Below, piece by piece: positions 16,420-24,123 of a stretch of DNA of 35,328 nt (position 1 is the first letter of the stretch; each line of letters opens with the position of its first letter). The notes beneath the pieces are model-generated. The model saw only the letters and a program-made list of their open reading frames with translations. It made no database searches and was not told where the DNA came from. Origin of the DNA: Candidatus Poribacteria bacterium (lineage in GTDB: Bacteria > Poribacteria > WGA-4E > WGA-3G); contig JAPPFM010000060.1 of NCBI GenBank assembly GCA_028821605.1, positions 1 to 35,328 of the forward strand. Direction: 5' to 3'. A program made the translations under genes and the position numbers.

Positions 16420-18825
16420 TCACTCGGAAGTGTCAGATGACGGGGCCGCTTCGGTATCCTGCTGGGATGGCGTGCTTTTTGAACAACGAAATCCGAGCCA
16501 ACTGTTTGTGTTGGTAGGTGTATCATCGCCGCGACTTGCCGCATGTGCAGGTCCAGGCGTATTCCAAGAACCGCCGCGCGACACGCGCTCTGTTTGAACG
16601 CTCGTGAAGTTCTCCATCAACGCCTCAATGTCGGGAACATCAGCGATCGGATTTTTCTTTGGAGAATCTTTATAAAAGTTCTTGTCAAACTGGTCCAAGC
16701 AGTGTTCCCATACGTTCCCACCCATGTCATGCAAGCCGTACCCATTCGGTAAATAACTGCCGACAGGCGAGGTCTTTCGTCCATAATACCCGTAGTTTGC
16801 TTTACCTGGATCCCGAGAATCTCCCCATACATAGCGTTCACCTACTATGCCACCGCGTGCCGCTTTTTCCCATTCCGCCTCCGTGGGAAGCCGCTTGCCT
16901 TTCCACTTTGCGTACGCCATCGCTGCGTACCAACTCACATAGACGACAGGGTGATTGGCTTTTCCGTCAGGGTAGTCGTTCCCATCCCAAAGTTGGAGAT
17001 AGTTACCGTTATGGTATTCGCTGGGAATATTTTCTTTGCTCCACTCTGGATTGGCATCAACGAACGCCTTGAATTGAGCATTTGTTACCTCATAAGGATC
17101 AATATAGAACGCGTCAAGATAGACAGTGTGTATAGGCGTCGCGTACATGCATTCCTTGCTACCCATCTGAAACTCGCCTGCAGGAATTTTCACCATTTCA
17201 GTCGCAGCTTTTTCCAATTCCTGTGCTGATATAGTGCCGTGACCTAAACATTGCATCGCTCGCGTAAAGTCTATTGCTGCTGCTTCATGTTGTCCAAGTC
17301 TCTCTTTCGTTTTCCCACGACTCTCATAGGCTTCGGTGAAATCAGATTTGTATTCTATGGCTGTATTAAAGTTTTCTATTGCGTTGTTATACTCACCAAG
17401 CACCTTTTTTGTAACACCGCGAGTGTAATAGGCGAAAGCGTTATCTGGTTTTAGTTGAAGTGCTTTATCAGTGTCGGCGATCGCTGCGTAATAGTGTTTC
17501 TGTGCTTCGGCGGTTTTTCGTTGTTCCATTTTTAGTTGTCCGAGAAGGTACTTCGTCCATCCGCGCCCATTGTAATTTGAACTATCGTTCGGATCTAACT
17601 CAATGGCTTTGGTATAGTCCTCTGTCGCTGCTTGACACTGTTTTTGTGCCTTGCTGAATTCTCCTTGTTTCATGTTCAATTGTCCAAGAAGGTGCTTCAC
17701 CTGTCCGCGCCCGTTATAATTCGTGTTATCGTCTGAATCTAAGTTGATGGCTGTGGTATAATCCTCTATGGCTGCTTGATACTGTTTTTGTGCTTCTGTT
17801 GTGTTTCCTTGCTTGGCTTCATATTTACCATAGAGGGACCGCGCATACCCGCGCTCGTAGTAATTTTCATCATCTTCAGAATCTAATTCGATGGCTGTGG
17901 TATGGTTCTTTATCGCTGCTTGATGCTGTCTCCGAGCTTTAGCGATGTTCCTCTCGTACTTGCCTATAGCTTCAGCGTAGTGGGATATCATGTACCCGCG
18001 CACCCTATAGGTATAAGCAAATTCTGGATCCAACTCAACGGATTTATTGAGTTCAAATATTGCCCCTCTATCGTCATTGTCAAAAAATTTGTGTTGTCCT
18101 CGAGCGTAATAGGTATAGGCACGTATACGTTTTTGCTTATACCACTTCGTCAACGGTTCAATTTGGTCGGATTGAGAGAGCAGTGTTTTAAGCGCGTCTG
18201 AAGGGACAGCGTAACTGTAGAAATCACTCACGCGGGAACTGATGCCGATAACTTCGCCTCTATCGTTTAGGATAGGACCGCCGCTATTCCCTTTGACAGT
18301 GTCTGCTGTTGTTTGTATCCATATATCTCTATATCGGCTGTTCCATACGATTCCTTCCGTTAGTTTGTATTCTTCACCGCCGGGATAACCTATGGCGTAA
18401 ACAGTCTCACCTTTCGTAACGGTGCCGCTATTCCCGAGAGGGAGCGGCACACCTTCGCCTGCGATTTTTAAAATGACGAGGTCGTTTTCTATATCAAATG
18501 CGGCGACTCCTTCAACCGTCCAGATTGTTTGATTGTCGCTGAGTTTTGCGAAGATAACACCGGGACTTGAAACAACGTGCATGTTCGTCACAATCTTATC
18601 AGGCTCCACAAAAAAACCACTCCCTGCCCCGATGCTCCACCGATTTATACTTTTGGGTAAACTACCGCTTGTAATACGGACTACAGACGCTTTTCCTTTC
18701 TCGGCTGCGGTGTCTGCCGTCAGCGTTGGTAGTTTTTCCGAAAGGTTTTGCTGGGGTGTCCGCGCCCCTAAAAGGAAAATCACTAAAGCGAAAAGACAGA
18801 ATAAACATTTTTTGTTATATTTCAT
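16420..18825 (-). CDS. Trypsin-like protease - TPR - formylglycine-generating-enzyme (SUMF1) domain fusion
   Basis: 801 residues. An N-terminal signal or membrane segment spans residues 7-20. Residues ~40-215 are a DegP/HtrA-like serine protease with triad H83 (TNMHVV), D115 (DIENDLVIL) and S181 (GNSGGP). Residues ~235-535 hold about seven TPR units, several nearly identical (EDYTTAINLDSDDNTNYNGR and similar), with unusual lysine/gln-rich inserts between helices. Residues ~544-785 are an FGE-sulfatase (SUMF1) domain: MVKIPAGEFQMGS, YEVTNAQFKAFV, RLPTEAEWEKAARGG, GLHDMGGNVWEH, RVSRGGSW and GFRCSK. The tail is Ser/Thr-rich. No PDZ domain is present. SUMF1-like domains in such proteins are often binding modules and not true FGEs. 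The role is probably envelope stress or signalling (inference). Confidence 0.88.
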   Translation of the reverse strand: MKYNKKCLFCLFALVIFLLGARTPQQNLSEKLPTLTADTAAEKGKASVVRITSGSLPKSINRWSIGAGSGFFVEPDKIVTNMHVVSSPGVIFAKLSDNQTIWTVEGVAAFDIENDLVILKIAGEGVPLPLGNSGTVTKGETVYAIGYPGGEEYKLTEGIVWNSRYRDIWIQTTADTVKGNSGGPILNDRGEVIGISSRVSDFYSYAVPSDALKTLLSQSDQIEPLTKWYKQKRIRAYTYYARGQHKFFDNDDRGAIFELNKSVELDPEFAYTYRVRGYMISHYAEAIGKYERNIAKARRQHQAAIKNHTTAIELDSEDDENYYERGYARSLYGKYEAKQGNTTEAQKQYQAAIEDYTTAINLDSDDNTNYNGRGQVKHLLGQLNMKQGEFSKAQKQCQAATEDYTKAIELDPNDSSNYNGRGWTKYLLGQLKMEQRKTAEAQKHYYAAIADTDKALQLKPDNAFAYYTRGVTKKVLGEYNNAIENFNTAIEYKSDFTEAYESRGKTKERLGQHEAAAIDFTRAMQCLGHGTISAQELEKAATEMVKIPAGEFQMGSKECMYATPIHTVYLDAFYIDPYEVTNAQFKAFVDANPEWSKENIPSEYHNGNYLQLWDGNDYPDGKANHPVVYVSWYAAMAYAKWKGKRLPTEAEWEKAARGGIVGERYVWGDSRDPGKANYGYYGRKTSPVGSYLPNGYGLHDMGGNVWEHCLDQFDKNFYKDSPKKNPIADVPDIEALMENFTSVQTERVSRGGSWNTPGPAHAASRGDDTPTNTNSWLGFRCSKSTPSQQDTEAAPSSDTSE

Positions 18826-19014
18826 GGGTGATATATCTCCGACCTCATTTCGATATGCAAGGTTTCCTAACCTCGCCGGTCCATTTGGGTGTTTGCGGGT
18901 TTCCGTATTTCACTGTAGGTTATACACCTTTTGTTTCACTGGGATTCGGGAATCTTCGGTAAAAATTCTCTTATATCGGTTATGCCCTGAATCTCGCGCT
19001 TTGTGAAGAAATAT
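18826..19014. other. Intergenic region with a decayed palindrome, upstream of the ileS promoter
   Basis: Between the divergent protease-TPR-FGE gene and the ileS leader. It holds a damaged copy of the GGTTTCC-AACC palindrome (18861-18877, left outer arm lost) and a GGAG 13 nt before the minus-strand ATG. No gene was found. Confidence 0.5.
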
Positions 19015-19043
19015 TTGACATCCCCCGTGGAATATGGTATTAT
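19015..19043 (+). promoter_or_regulatory. Strong sigma70-type promoter of the ileS leader
   Basis: TTGACA (19015-19020), a 17-nt spacer and TATTAT (19038-19043). The start is expected near 19050, giving a ~430-nt leader before ileS, which contains a leader peptide and a terminator. Confidence 0.8.
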
Positions 19044-19186
19044 AATTAGGAAGTACAGGTTCTAAAGCAAGTTTTCGCTAAGTCTGGCGAGGCTTGCGTA
19101 GCATTTACAACGACATCACACGCCGTTTAAACCATATAATGGACAGGAAATCGCTTACCACACTGACATCGCAAGATAAGGAATTT

Positions 19187-19288
19187 GTGCGCTACAACAC
19201 CCCAAATCAAGACTGCCTTCGTGCTGTCACGGGTTTGCGCGCCATATCCATTATTATTATTGCTATTCGTCGTGCTGTGGTGGGTTAA
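19187..19288 (+). CDS. Isoleucine-rich leader peptide for attenuation of ileS
   Basis: 33 codons from GTG (19187), preceded by AAGGA at 4 nt spacing. An in-frame ATG at 19139 and a TTG at 19094 lack a ribosome binding site. Codons at 19244, 19250, 19253, 19256, 19259 and 19265 are Ile (peptide AISIIIIAI). The stop is TAA at 19286. The size and composition resemble the E. coli leader peptides IlvL (32 residues) and IvbL. The last codons before the stop (GTG GTG GGT) can pair with the left arm of the terminator at 19319. A ribosome stalled for lack of Ile-tRNA would leave that segment free, giving antitermination. This role is inferred from layout; the peptide itself probably has no other function. 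Confidence 0.7.
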   Translation: MRYNTPNQDCLRAVTGLRAISIIIIAIRRAVVG

Positions 19289-19362
19289 TCACGAACAGAT
19301 AAGAAATTTCTATTACAACGCCCATCACTGAGCAGACGATTTCAGTGAGGGTGTTTTTTTTT
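19277..19362 (+). promoter_or_regulatory. Transcription attenuator: mutually exclusive antiterminator and terminator
   Basis: GTGGTGGGT (19277-19285) can pair with GCCCATCAC (19320-19328) over nine positions including two G-U pairs. The same GCCCATCAC is most of the left arm of the intrinsic terminator at 19319-19362, so the two structures exclude each other. The first segment is the end of the leader reading frame and would be covered by a ribosome that reaches the stop codon. Confidence 0.65.
19319..19362 (+). terminator. Intrinsic terminator (attenuator) upstream of ileS
   Basis: CGCCC-A-TCACTGA (19319-19331) pairs with TCAGTGAGGGTG (19342-19353), 12 bp with one bulged A and one G-U pair, a 10-nt loop, then nine consecutive T. 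It lies 31 nt after the leader peptide stop and about 120 nt before the ileS start, so ileS needs read-through or a second promoter. Confidence 0.9.
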
Positions 19363-19371
19363 AAGAGTTTT

Positions 19372-19403
19372 CAGTTATCGGTTATCGGTTTTCAGTTAAA
19401 GAG
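19372..19403 (+). repeat. Heptamer-array repeat, copy E
   Basis: CAGTTAT, CGGTTAT, CGGTTTT and CAGTTAA in direct succession, then AGAG. It lies between the attenuator terminator and ileS. Confidence 0.85.
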
Positions 19404-19482
19404 TCACTCTGTCATTGCCGAATTAAATTTTTGACTTCATACTGAACACACAATTTAAGTTAGGATCATGAGGGAATTTCGT

Positions 19483-22400
19483 ATGTTTGGAGAAGTATCA
19501 TCTCAATTCACGTTTGCTGAAAAGGAAAAACAGATATTGGAGTTCTGGCGTGAAAATGACATCTTTCAGAAGAGTATGGAGATGTATAAAGACGCACCGC
19601 CGTTTGTTTTTCTGGAGGGACCGCCGTTTGCGAATGCGCCTCCTGGTGTGCATCACGTCCTTGCACGCGTCATGAAAGATGCCGTCTGTCGCTACAAAAC
19701 TATGACGGGGCATTACGTCCATCGTAAGGCGGGCTGGGATACGCACGGACTTCCGGTTGAATATCAGGTTGAGAAACAACTCAATATTACAAACAAAGCG
19801 GAACTGGAAGCCTACGGCGTTCAGAACTTTATCGAAAAGTGTAAGGAAAACGTCTTCCAATACGAGCAGGATTGGCGGCAGATGACGGAACGCATCGGAT
19901 TCTGGGTCAACTTAGATGATGCCTATATCACGTTGTCCAACGATTACATTGAAAGTGTCTGGTGGGTCCTCCGGCAAGCGTGGGAAAAGGAACTGCTCTA
20001 TCAAGGACATAAGGTACAACCGTATTGCTATCGGTGCGGTACAACCTTAGCAAGCCACGAAGTCGCGCTCGGTTACCAAGAGGTTGCCGATCCGTCTATC
20101 TTTGTCCGTTTCCGACTGAAACACAAAGAGAATGCTTACCTGCTCGTCTGGACGACGACTCCGTGGACCTTACCTTCTAATGTCGCTGTCGCTGTTGGTG
20201 AGGATTACGATTACGTTGCCGTTGAGGAACAGAACGGGCAGCACCTCATCCTCGCAAAGGAATGCATACCGAGCTTATTCGGCGATGAATCTCCGCAGGT
20301 TGTCGAAAACTATAACGGGAGCGACCTCCAAGCGTGGGAATACGAACCCTTGTTTGATAGCGGGCAGCATCCGGAAAAATCACACTACATCGTCACTGGT
20401 GATTTTGTAACGACGACAGAGGGAAGCGGTTTGGTTCACATCGCTCCCGCCTTCGGACAAGATGATTACGAGATTGGGCAAAAATACAACCTACCGCTCG
20501 TGCAGTTGGTGGGTCCTGATGGCAAATTTGTTTCAGCGGTTAAAGAGTCGTGGGCAGGCGAATACGTCAAGGAGGCCGATCCGCAAATCATCGAAAACTT
20601 GGACGAGCGTGGGCTGTTGTTCAAGGCGTCCGAATATACGCACCAATATCCGTTCTGTTGGCGGTGTGATACTCCGTTGCTCTATTACGCACGCGAATCG
20701 TGGTTTATCCGGACGACGGCTATCCGAGAACAGATGCACCAGAATAATCAGCAAATCAACTGGTACCCGGAGCATATTAAAAACGGACGCTTCGGCAATT
20801 GGTTGGAAAATAATATTGACTGGGGATTGAGCCGTGAACGTTATTGGGGAACACCCTTACCCATCTGGGTATGTGACGACTGCGGGCATCAGCATTGTGT
20901 CGGTAGTATCGCCGAATTGAAAGAACTCGGTCCCGATGTGCCGGATGATATTGAACTGCACCGTCCATACGTAGACGATATTGCTCTCGCGTGCGGCGAA
21001 TGCAGCGGCACGATGCATCGTGTGGAAGACGTAATTGATTGCTGGTTTGACTCTGGTTGTGCGCACACGGCGCAGTGGCACTATCCCTTTGAAAACAAGG
21101 AGATGTTAGAGCAGGCGTATCCGGCAGATTTCATCTCTGAAGCTATTGATCAAACCCGCGGTTGGTTCTATAGCCTCTTGGCAACCGGCACACTTCTCTA
21201 TGATAAGCCAGCTTACAAAAACTGCCTTTGCCTTGAACTCATTATGGGACCCGACGGTCAAAAGATGAGTAAGAGCCGGGGAAACACGGTGGATCCGTGG
21301 ACAATTCTCAACAAGCAAGGTGCAGATGCGATGCGCTGGTATATGTTCACCGCAACCACACCGTGGACACCACGCGCTTTCACACTTGACGGCATTGACG
21401 AGGCGTTGAAAAAGTTCATGGGGACTCTCCAGAACGTCTATAGCTTCTTTGTTATGTATGCCAACTTAGAGCAGATTGATGTCTTGCCAGATGCACCACC
21501 TGTCTCGGAACGTTCCACAGTGGACAAATGGATCCTGTCGCGTCTCCACACCCTCATTGAAAATGTGCGCGATGAGATGGAGAATTACCATCTCACGAAT
21601 GCCCCGCGTGCCATCGAGGCGTTTGTGGACGACCTCAGCAACTGGTACGTTCGTCGTTCCCGCGATCGTTTCTGGGGCGCGGAAGCGGGACCCGACAAAC
21701 ATGCTGCTTATGCCACGCTTTATGAGGTACTGGTAACCGTTGCGAAACTCTCGGCGCCTTTCGTTCCATTTTTGGCGGATGAACTCTACCGAAATTTGGT
21801 GTGTTCGCTGGATGCCAAGGCACCTCTGAGTGTTCATCTTGCGGAATATCCGGTTGCAGATGCTGCTCTCAAAGATGTTCAGTTGGAAACCGATATGGAT
21901 TTCACACGCGATGTAATCAGTATGGGACACGCGGCACGCAACCGTTCCGGCATCAAGACGCGCCAACCCCTTGCGGAGCTTACGCTTGGTGGACTTTCCG
22001 AGGCAGAGAAAGCAACCGTTGAGCGTTTAGCGGAACTCGTCCACGATGAACTCAACGTCAAAGGGGTTGCCTTTACAGAAGCGTTGGACGCTTTCGCACA
22101 GGTGACGCTCAAACCCAACTTCAAGGTATTGGGACCCAAGTACGGTAAGGGCGTGCAAGCCATCGCTAAAACACTCGCTGCTGGAGATGCAATAGCACTG
22201 AAGGCGGAGTTGGAAGCTGCTGGCAGCTTACAGGTTGAGGCATCGGGAGAGACTTATACGCTTGAGTCGTCTGACCTTGAAGTCCAGACGCAGAGTCGAG
22301 AGGGATTCTTTGTAGAGATGGATGCAAAGAAATTCGTTGCCTTGTCAACGGAATTGACGCACGAATTGACGCTTGAAGGCTTGGCGCGCGAGTTCGTCAA

Positions 22401-22629
22401 TAAGATTCAAAATATGCGGAAAGAGGCTGATTTTAACGTCTCCGATCGGATCAAACTCAGTCTTGACACGACCTCCCCACTTTTAGATGAGGCGTTTCAG
22501 GCGCATCAAGACTACATCCTCCGTGAGACACTCACGACAACGGTTGTAGACACACCTGGTGAGAATGCCTTTACCCTCGCACAGAAACTCAACGGAGAAC
22601 CCGCAACCTTGAGCGTTGAGCAGGTTTAG
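19483..22629 (+). CDS. ileS: Isoleucyl-tRNA synthetase, type 2 (eukaryote-like), with altered HIGH motif
   Basis: 1048 residues from the ATG at 19483 (MFGEVSSQF), chosen because GAGGGA lies 7 nt upstream and family members begin MFxEV; the ATG at 19468 would add five residues and has only a poorly spaced AGGA. It charges tRNA-Ile with isoleucine in the cytoplasm. The class I signature reads GVHH at residues 55-58 (19645-19656) in place of HxGH; KMSKS is intact at 594-598 (21262-21276). The editing domain (CP1, WTTTPWTLPSN and beyond) and anticodon-binding domain (NWYVRRSRDRFW) are present. The C-terminus lacks the zinc finger of type 1 enzymes and ends in an IleRS2-like domain. It is controlled by the upstream leader peptide and attenuator. 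No second ileS is in the window. Confidence 0.96.
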   Translation: MFGEVSSQFTFAEKEKQILEFWRENDIFQKSMEMYKDAPPFVFLEGPPFANAPPGVHHVLARVMKDAVCRYKTMTGHYVHRKAGWDTHGLPVEYQVEKQLNITNKAELEAYGVQNFIEKCKENVFQYEQDWRQMTERIGFWVNLDDAYITLSNDYIESVWWVLRQAWEKELLYQGHKVQPYCYRCGTTLASHEVALGYQEVADPSIFVRFRLKHKENAYLLVWTTTPWTLPSNVAVAVGEDYDYVAVEEQNGQHLILAKECIPSLFGDESPQVVENYNGSDLQAWEYEPLFDSGQHPEKSHYIVTGDFVTTTEGSGLVHIAPAFGQDDYEIGQKYNLPLVQLVGPDGKFVSAVKESWAGEYVKEADPQIIENLDERGLLFKASEYTHQYPFCWRCDTPLLYYARESWFIRTTAIREQMHQNNQQINWYPEHIKNGRFGNWLENNIDWGLSRERYWGTPLPIWVCDDCGHQHCVGSIAELKELGPDVPDDIELHRPYVDDIALACGECSGTMHRVEDVIDCWFDSGCAHTAQWHYPFENKEMLEQAYPADFISEAIDQTRGWFYSLLATGTLLYDKPAYKNCLCLELIMGPDGQKMSKSRGNTVDPWTILNKQGADAMRWYMFTATTPWTPRAFTLDGIDEALKKFMGTLQNVYSFFVMYANLEQIDVLPDAPPVSERSTVDKWILSRLHTLIENVRDEMENYHLTNAPRAIEAFVDDLSNWYVRRSRDRFWGAEAGPDKHAAYATLYEVLVTVAKLSAPFVPFLADELYRNLVCSLDAKAPLSVHLAEYPVADAALKDVQLETDMDFTRDVISMGHAARNRSGIKTRQPLAELTLGGLSEAEKATVERLAELVHDELNVKGVAFTEALDAFAQVTLKPNFKVLGPKYGKGVQAIAKTLAAGDAIALKAELEAAGSLQVEASGETYTLESSDLEVQTQSREGFFVEMDAKKFVALSTELTHELTLEGLAREFVNKIQNMRKEADFNVSDRIKLSLDTTSPLLDEAFQAHQDYILRETLTTTVVDTPGENAFTLAQKLNGEPATLSVEQV

Positions 22630-22646
22630 CCTATTCCTTCTCCACT

Positions 22647-22668
22647 GGCGAGGTTTCCCAACCTCGCC
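22647..22668. repeat. REP-like palindrome after ileS
   Basis: GGCGAGGTT-TCCC-AACCTCGCC, a perfect 9-bp stem with a 4-nt loop, 18 nt after the ileS stop. The core is shared with the MITE-like elements and with the decayed copy near 18861. There is no T-run, so it is a poor terminator. Confidence 0.75.
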
Positions 22669-22765
22669 AAGGTATTTATAGAGAAAGCGAAAATGAATAG
22701 AAGATGTTGCTTTCAGTCTTTATATGTTGGAACAGCACAACATTTCTCTTGGGAATTTTGATATT

Positions 22766-23713
22766 ATGTCTATCAATTTTGTCACAGCACTGTCCACAGA
22801 TAATCTAACGGCTATGAGGGCAGCCCCTAAAACTGACGTTCATTCCCACGCATTCTTGAGTACACGGTTGGAGAATCTGGAACACTGGGTGGGTCATCCC
22901 CTAAAGCACCCTCCTTTTAAGATGAGAGGACTTGAGGGAATGATGGAATACATAAACGAAGTCTTATCTCACCACATAATAACCGCCGACAGTTTTAAGT
23001 TTGTCGCATCCTCAGGAGTGCAAGAGGCAATACAAGATGGCATTGTTGTGCTCGAAATGAGTTTTGACATTCGGATGGCTGAATACTATCCAGATGAGTT
23101 AGTTGGCGCGCAGGTGTTTCTTGAGGCGTTAGTTGAACAATATGAAACACAGGTTGATCTGCGTCCGGAACTGGGTTTTCCGCGGACACATGCTAACGAT
23201 CCCAAGTTGATGGCGTTGGCGCACGAAGCCGTAGAATTAGGTATATTTCAATCAATTGATCTGTATAGCTATCAAGAGGCGTGTGCTCCTGAAGCCGTGA
23301 AGCCTTTATACAAAAAGGCACGTGAAGTGGGGATGAAGCTCAAAGCACACGTTGGAGAGTTTGGCGGTGGAGAAGAAGTCCGGCGGACTGTCGAAATCCT
23401 TGACTTAGACGAGGTTCAACACGGCATCGGTGCTGCAGAATCAGTTGAAATTATGCGTTGGCTTTCGGAGAATCAGATCCAATTGAACGTGTGTCCAACA
23501 AGCAACGTGATGTTAGATGCTGTGCCAGATCTCACCTCACATCCGATCCGTCTCTTATTTGATAACGGTGTATCAGTAACAATTAATACAGACGATCTGA
23601 TGGTATTCGGTCAGAGCGTCTCCGAGGAATATCGGAATCTCTACCGATCGGGTGTCTTCAGTGCTGAAGAGTTGGACAGTATTCGGTGCGCGTCCCTTGA
23701 AGTTCTTGATTGA
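22766..23713 (+). CDS. Adenosine deaminase-like metal-dependent hydrolase
   Basis: 315 residues from the ATG at 22766 (MSINFVTAL); an in-frame ATG at 22724 would add 14 residues. Neither start has a strong Shine-Dalgarno sequence. It is a TIM-barrel amidohydrolase of the ADA family: zinc ligands H26 and H28 (TDVHSH), KAHVGEFGG with His and the catalytic Glu, VQHGIGA with His, the NVCPTSN segment and NTDDLMVFG with the zinc-binding Asp. Typical ADA enzymes deaminate adenosine to inosine, but many relatives use other purines or nucleosides, so the substrate is open. The C-terminus (EELDSIRCASLEVLD) stops a little before the usual ADA end and may be slightly truncated. It is probably cytoplasmic. 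Confidence 0.82.
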   Translation: MSINFVTALSTDNLTAMRAAPKTDVHSHAFLSTRLENLEHWVGHPLKHPPFKMRGLEGMMEYINEVLSHHIITADSFKFVASSGVQEAIQDGIVVLEMSFDIRMAEYYPDELVGAQVFLEALVEQYETQVDLRPELGFPRTHANDPKLMALAHEAVELGIFQSIDLYSYQEACAPEAVKPLYKKAREVGMKLKAHVGEFGGGEEVRRTVEILDLDEVQHGIGAAESVEIMRWLSENQIQLNVCPTSNVMLDAVPDLTSHPIRLLFDNGVSVTINTDDLMVFGQSVSEEYRNLYRSGVFSAEELDSIRCASLEVLD

Positions 23714-24033
23714 AATCAGGCATTAGGGTTGGAAGTTCTAACAGTAACCTAAGTTGCTACCATCTGTTAGATTGGGTTTCGCATGCGTGCGCAAATTCAG
23801 TGAAGTTTCATGAAATATTTCGGTAATCCTGTAAGCGCGATTCTCAATCAAGAAGCATATCCCATCACATAAATCGCATAATCAGAGAAATCACGGTTCA
23901 GGCGATGTTCCCTCCACATTACTAAATTAAATTCTTGATTTTCATACAGTTTGTGCTACGAAACTTCAGGGTATGTTGAGTGTTGAGGAGTCGTTTTTCA
24001 GAAATCCGGGTGCTCATGCTGTACAGAGGAAAA
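23714..24033. other. Non-coding stretch before the AAA ATPase promoter
   Basis: About 320 nt without a supported gene, terminator or repeat. The promoter and operator repeats of the next gene begin at 24034. Confidence 0.5.
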
Positions 24034-24101
24034 ACGCTACTATATGCAAGTGGACTTGACAAATAGTTCTACTATATGCAAGTGGACTTGACAAATAGTA
24101 G
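24034..24101 (+). promoter_or_regulatory. Tandem palindromic operator repeats
   Basis: A unit running CTACTATATGCAAGTGG then ACTTGACAAATAG occurs twice in direct order, at about 24034-24065 and 24068-24100. Each unit is itself an imperfect palindrome (CTACTAT with ATAGTAG, CAAGT with ACTTG). Each contains a TTGACA; the second is the -35 box of the downstream promoter. The arrangement suggests binding sites for a dimeric regulator, possibly the product of the downstream gene or an unlinked factor. Confidence 0.65.
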
Positions 24102-24117
24102 AGTTGTATGCTAATAT
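24088..24117 (+). promoter_or_regulatory. Leaderless promoter of the AAA/DUF4143 gene
   Basis: TTGACA (24088-24093), 18-nt spacer, TAATAT (24112-24117). The expected start, about 7 nt downstream, falls on or next to the ATG at 24124, and no Shine-Dalgarno sequence is present. Confidence 0.7.
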
Positions 24118-24123
24118 AAGTGT

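Noticed and set aside
19185-19331. 48-codon TTG frame with a Leu-rich membrane-like segment, ending in the terminator stem
   Set aside because: Its Leu run is the Ile run of the leader peptide read in another frame. It uses TTG directly on the purine-rich site, and the GTG frame explains the attenuator geometry better.
19050-19370. T-box riboswitch upstream of ileS
   Set aside because: No T-box sequence (AGGGTGGNACCGCG type) or stem I features found before the terminator; the leader-peptide model fits directly.
22647-22668. Terminator for ileS
   Set aside because: Stable hairpin but no T-run follows; the same palindrome occurs elsewhere as part of repeats.
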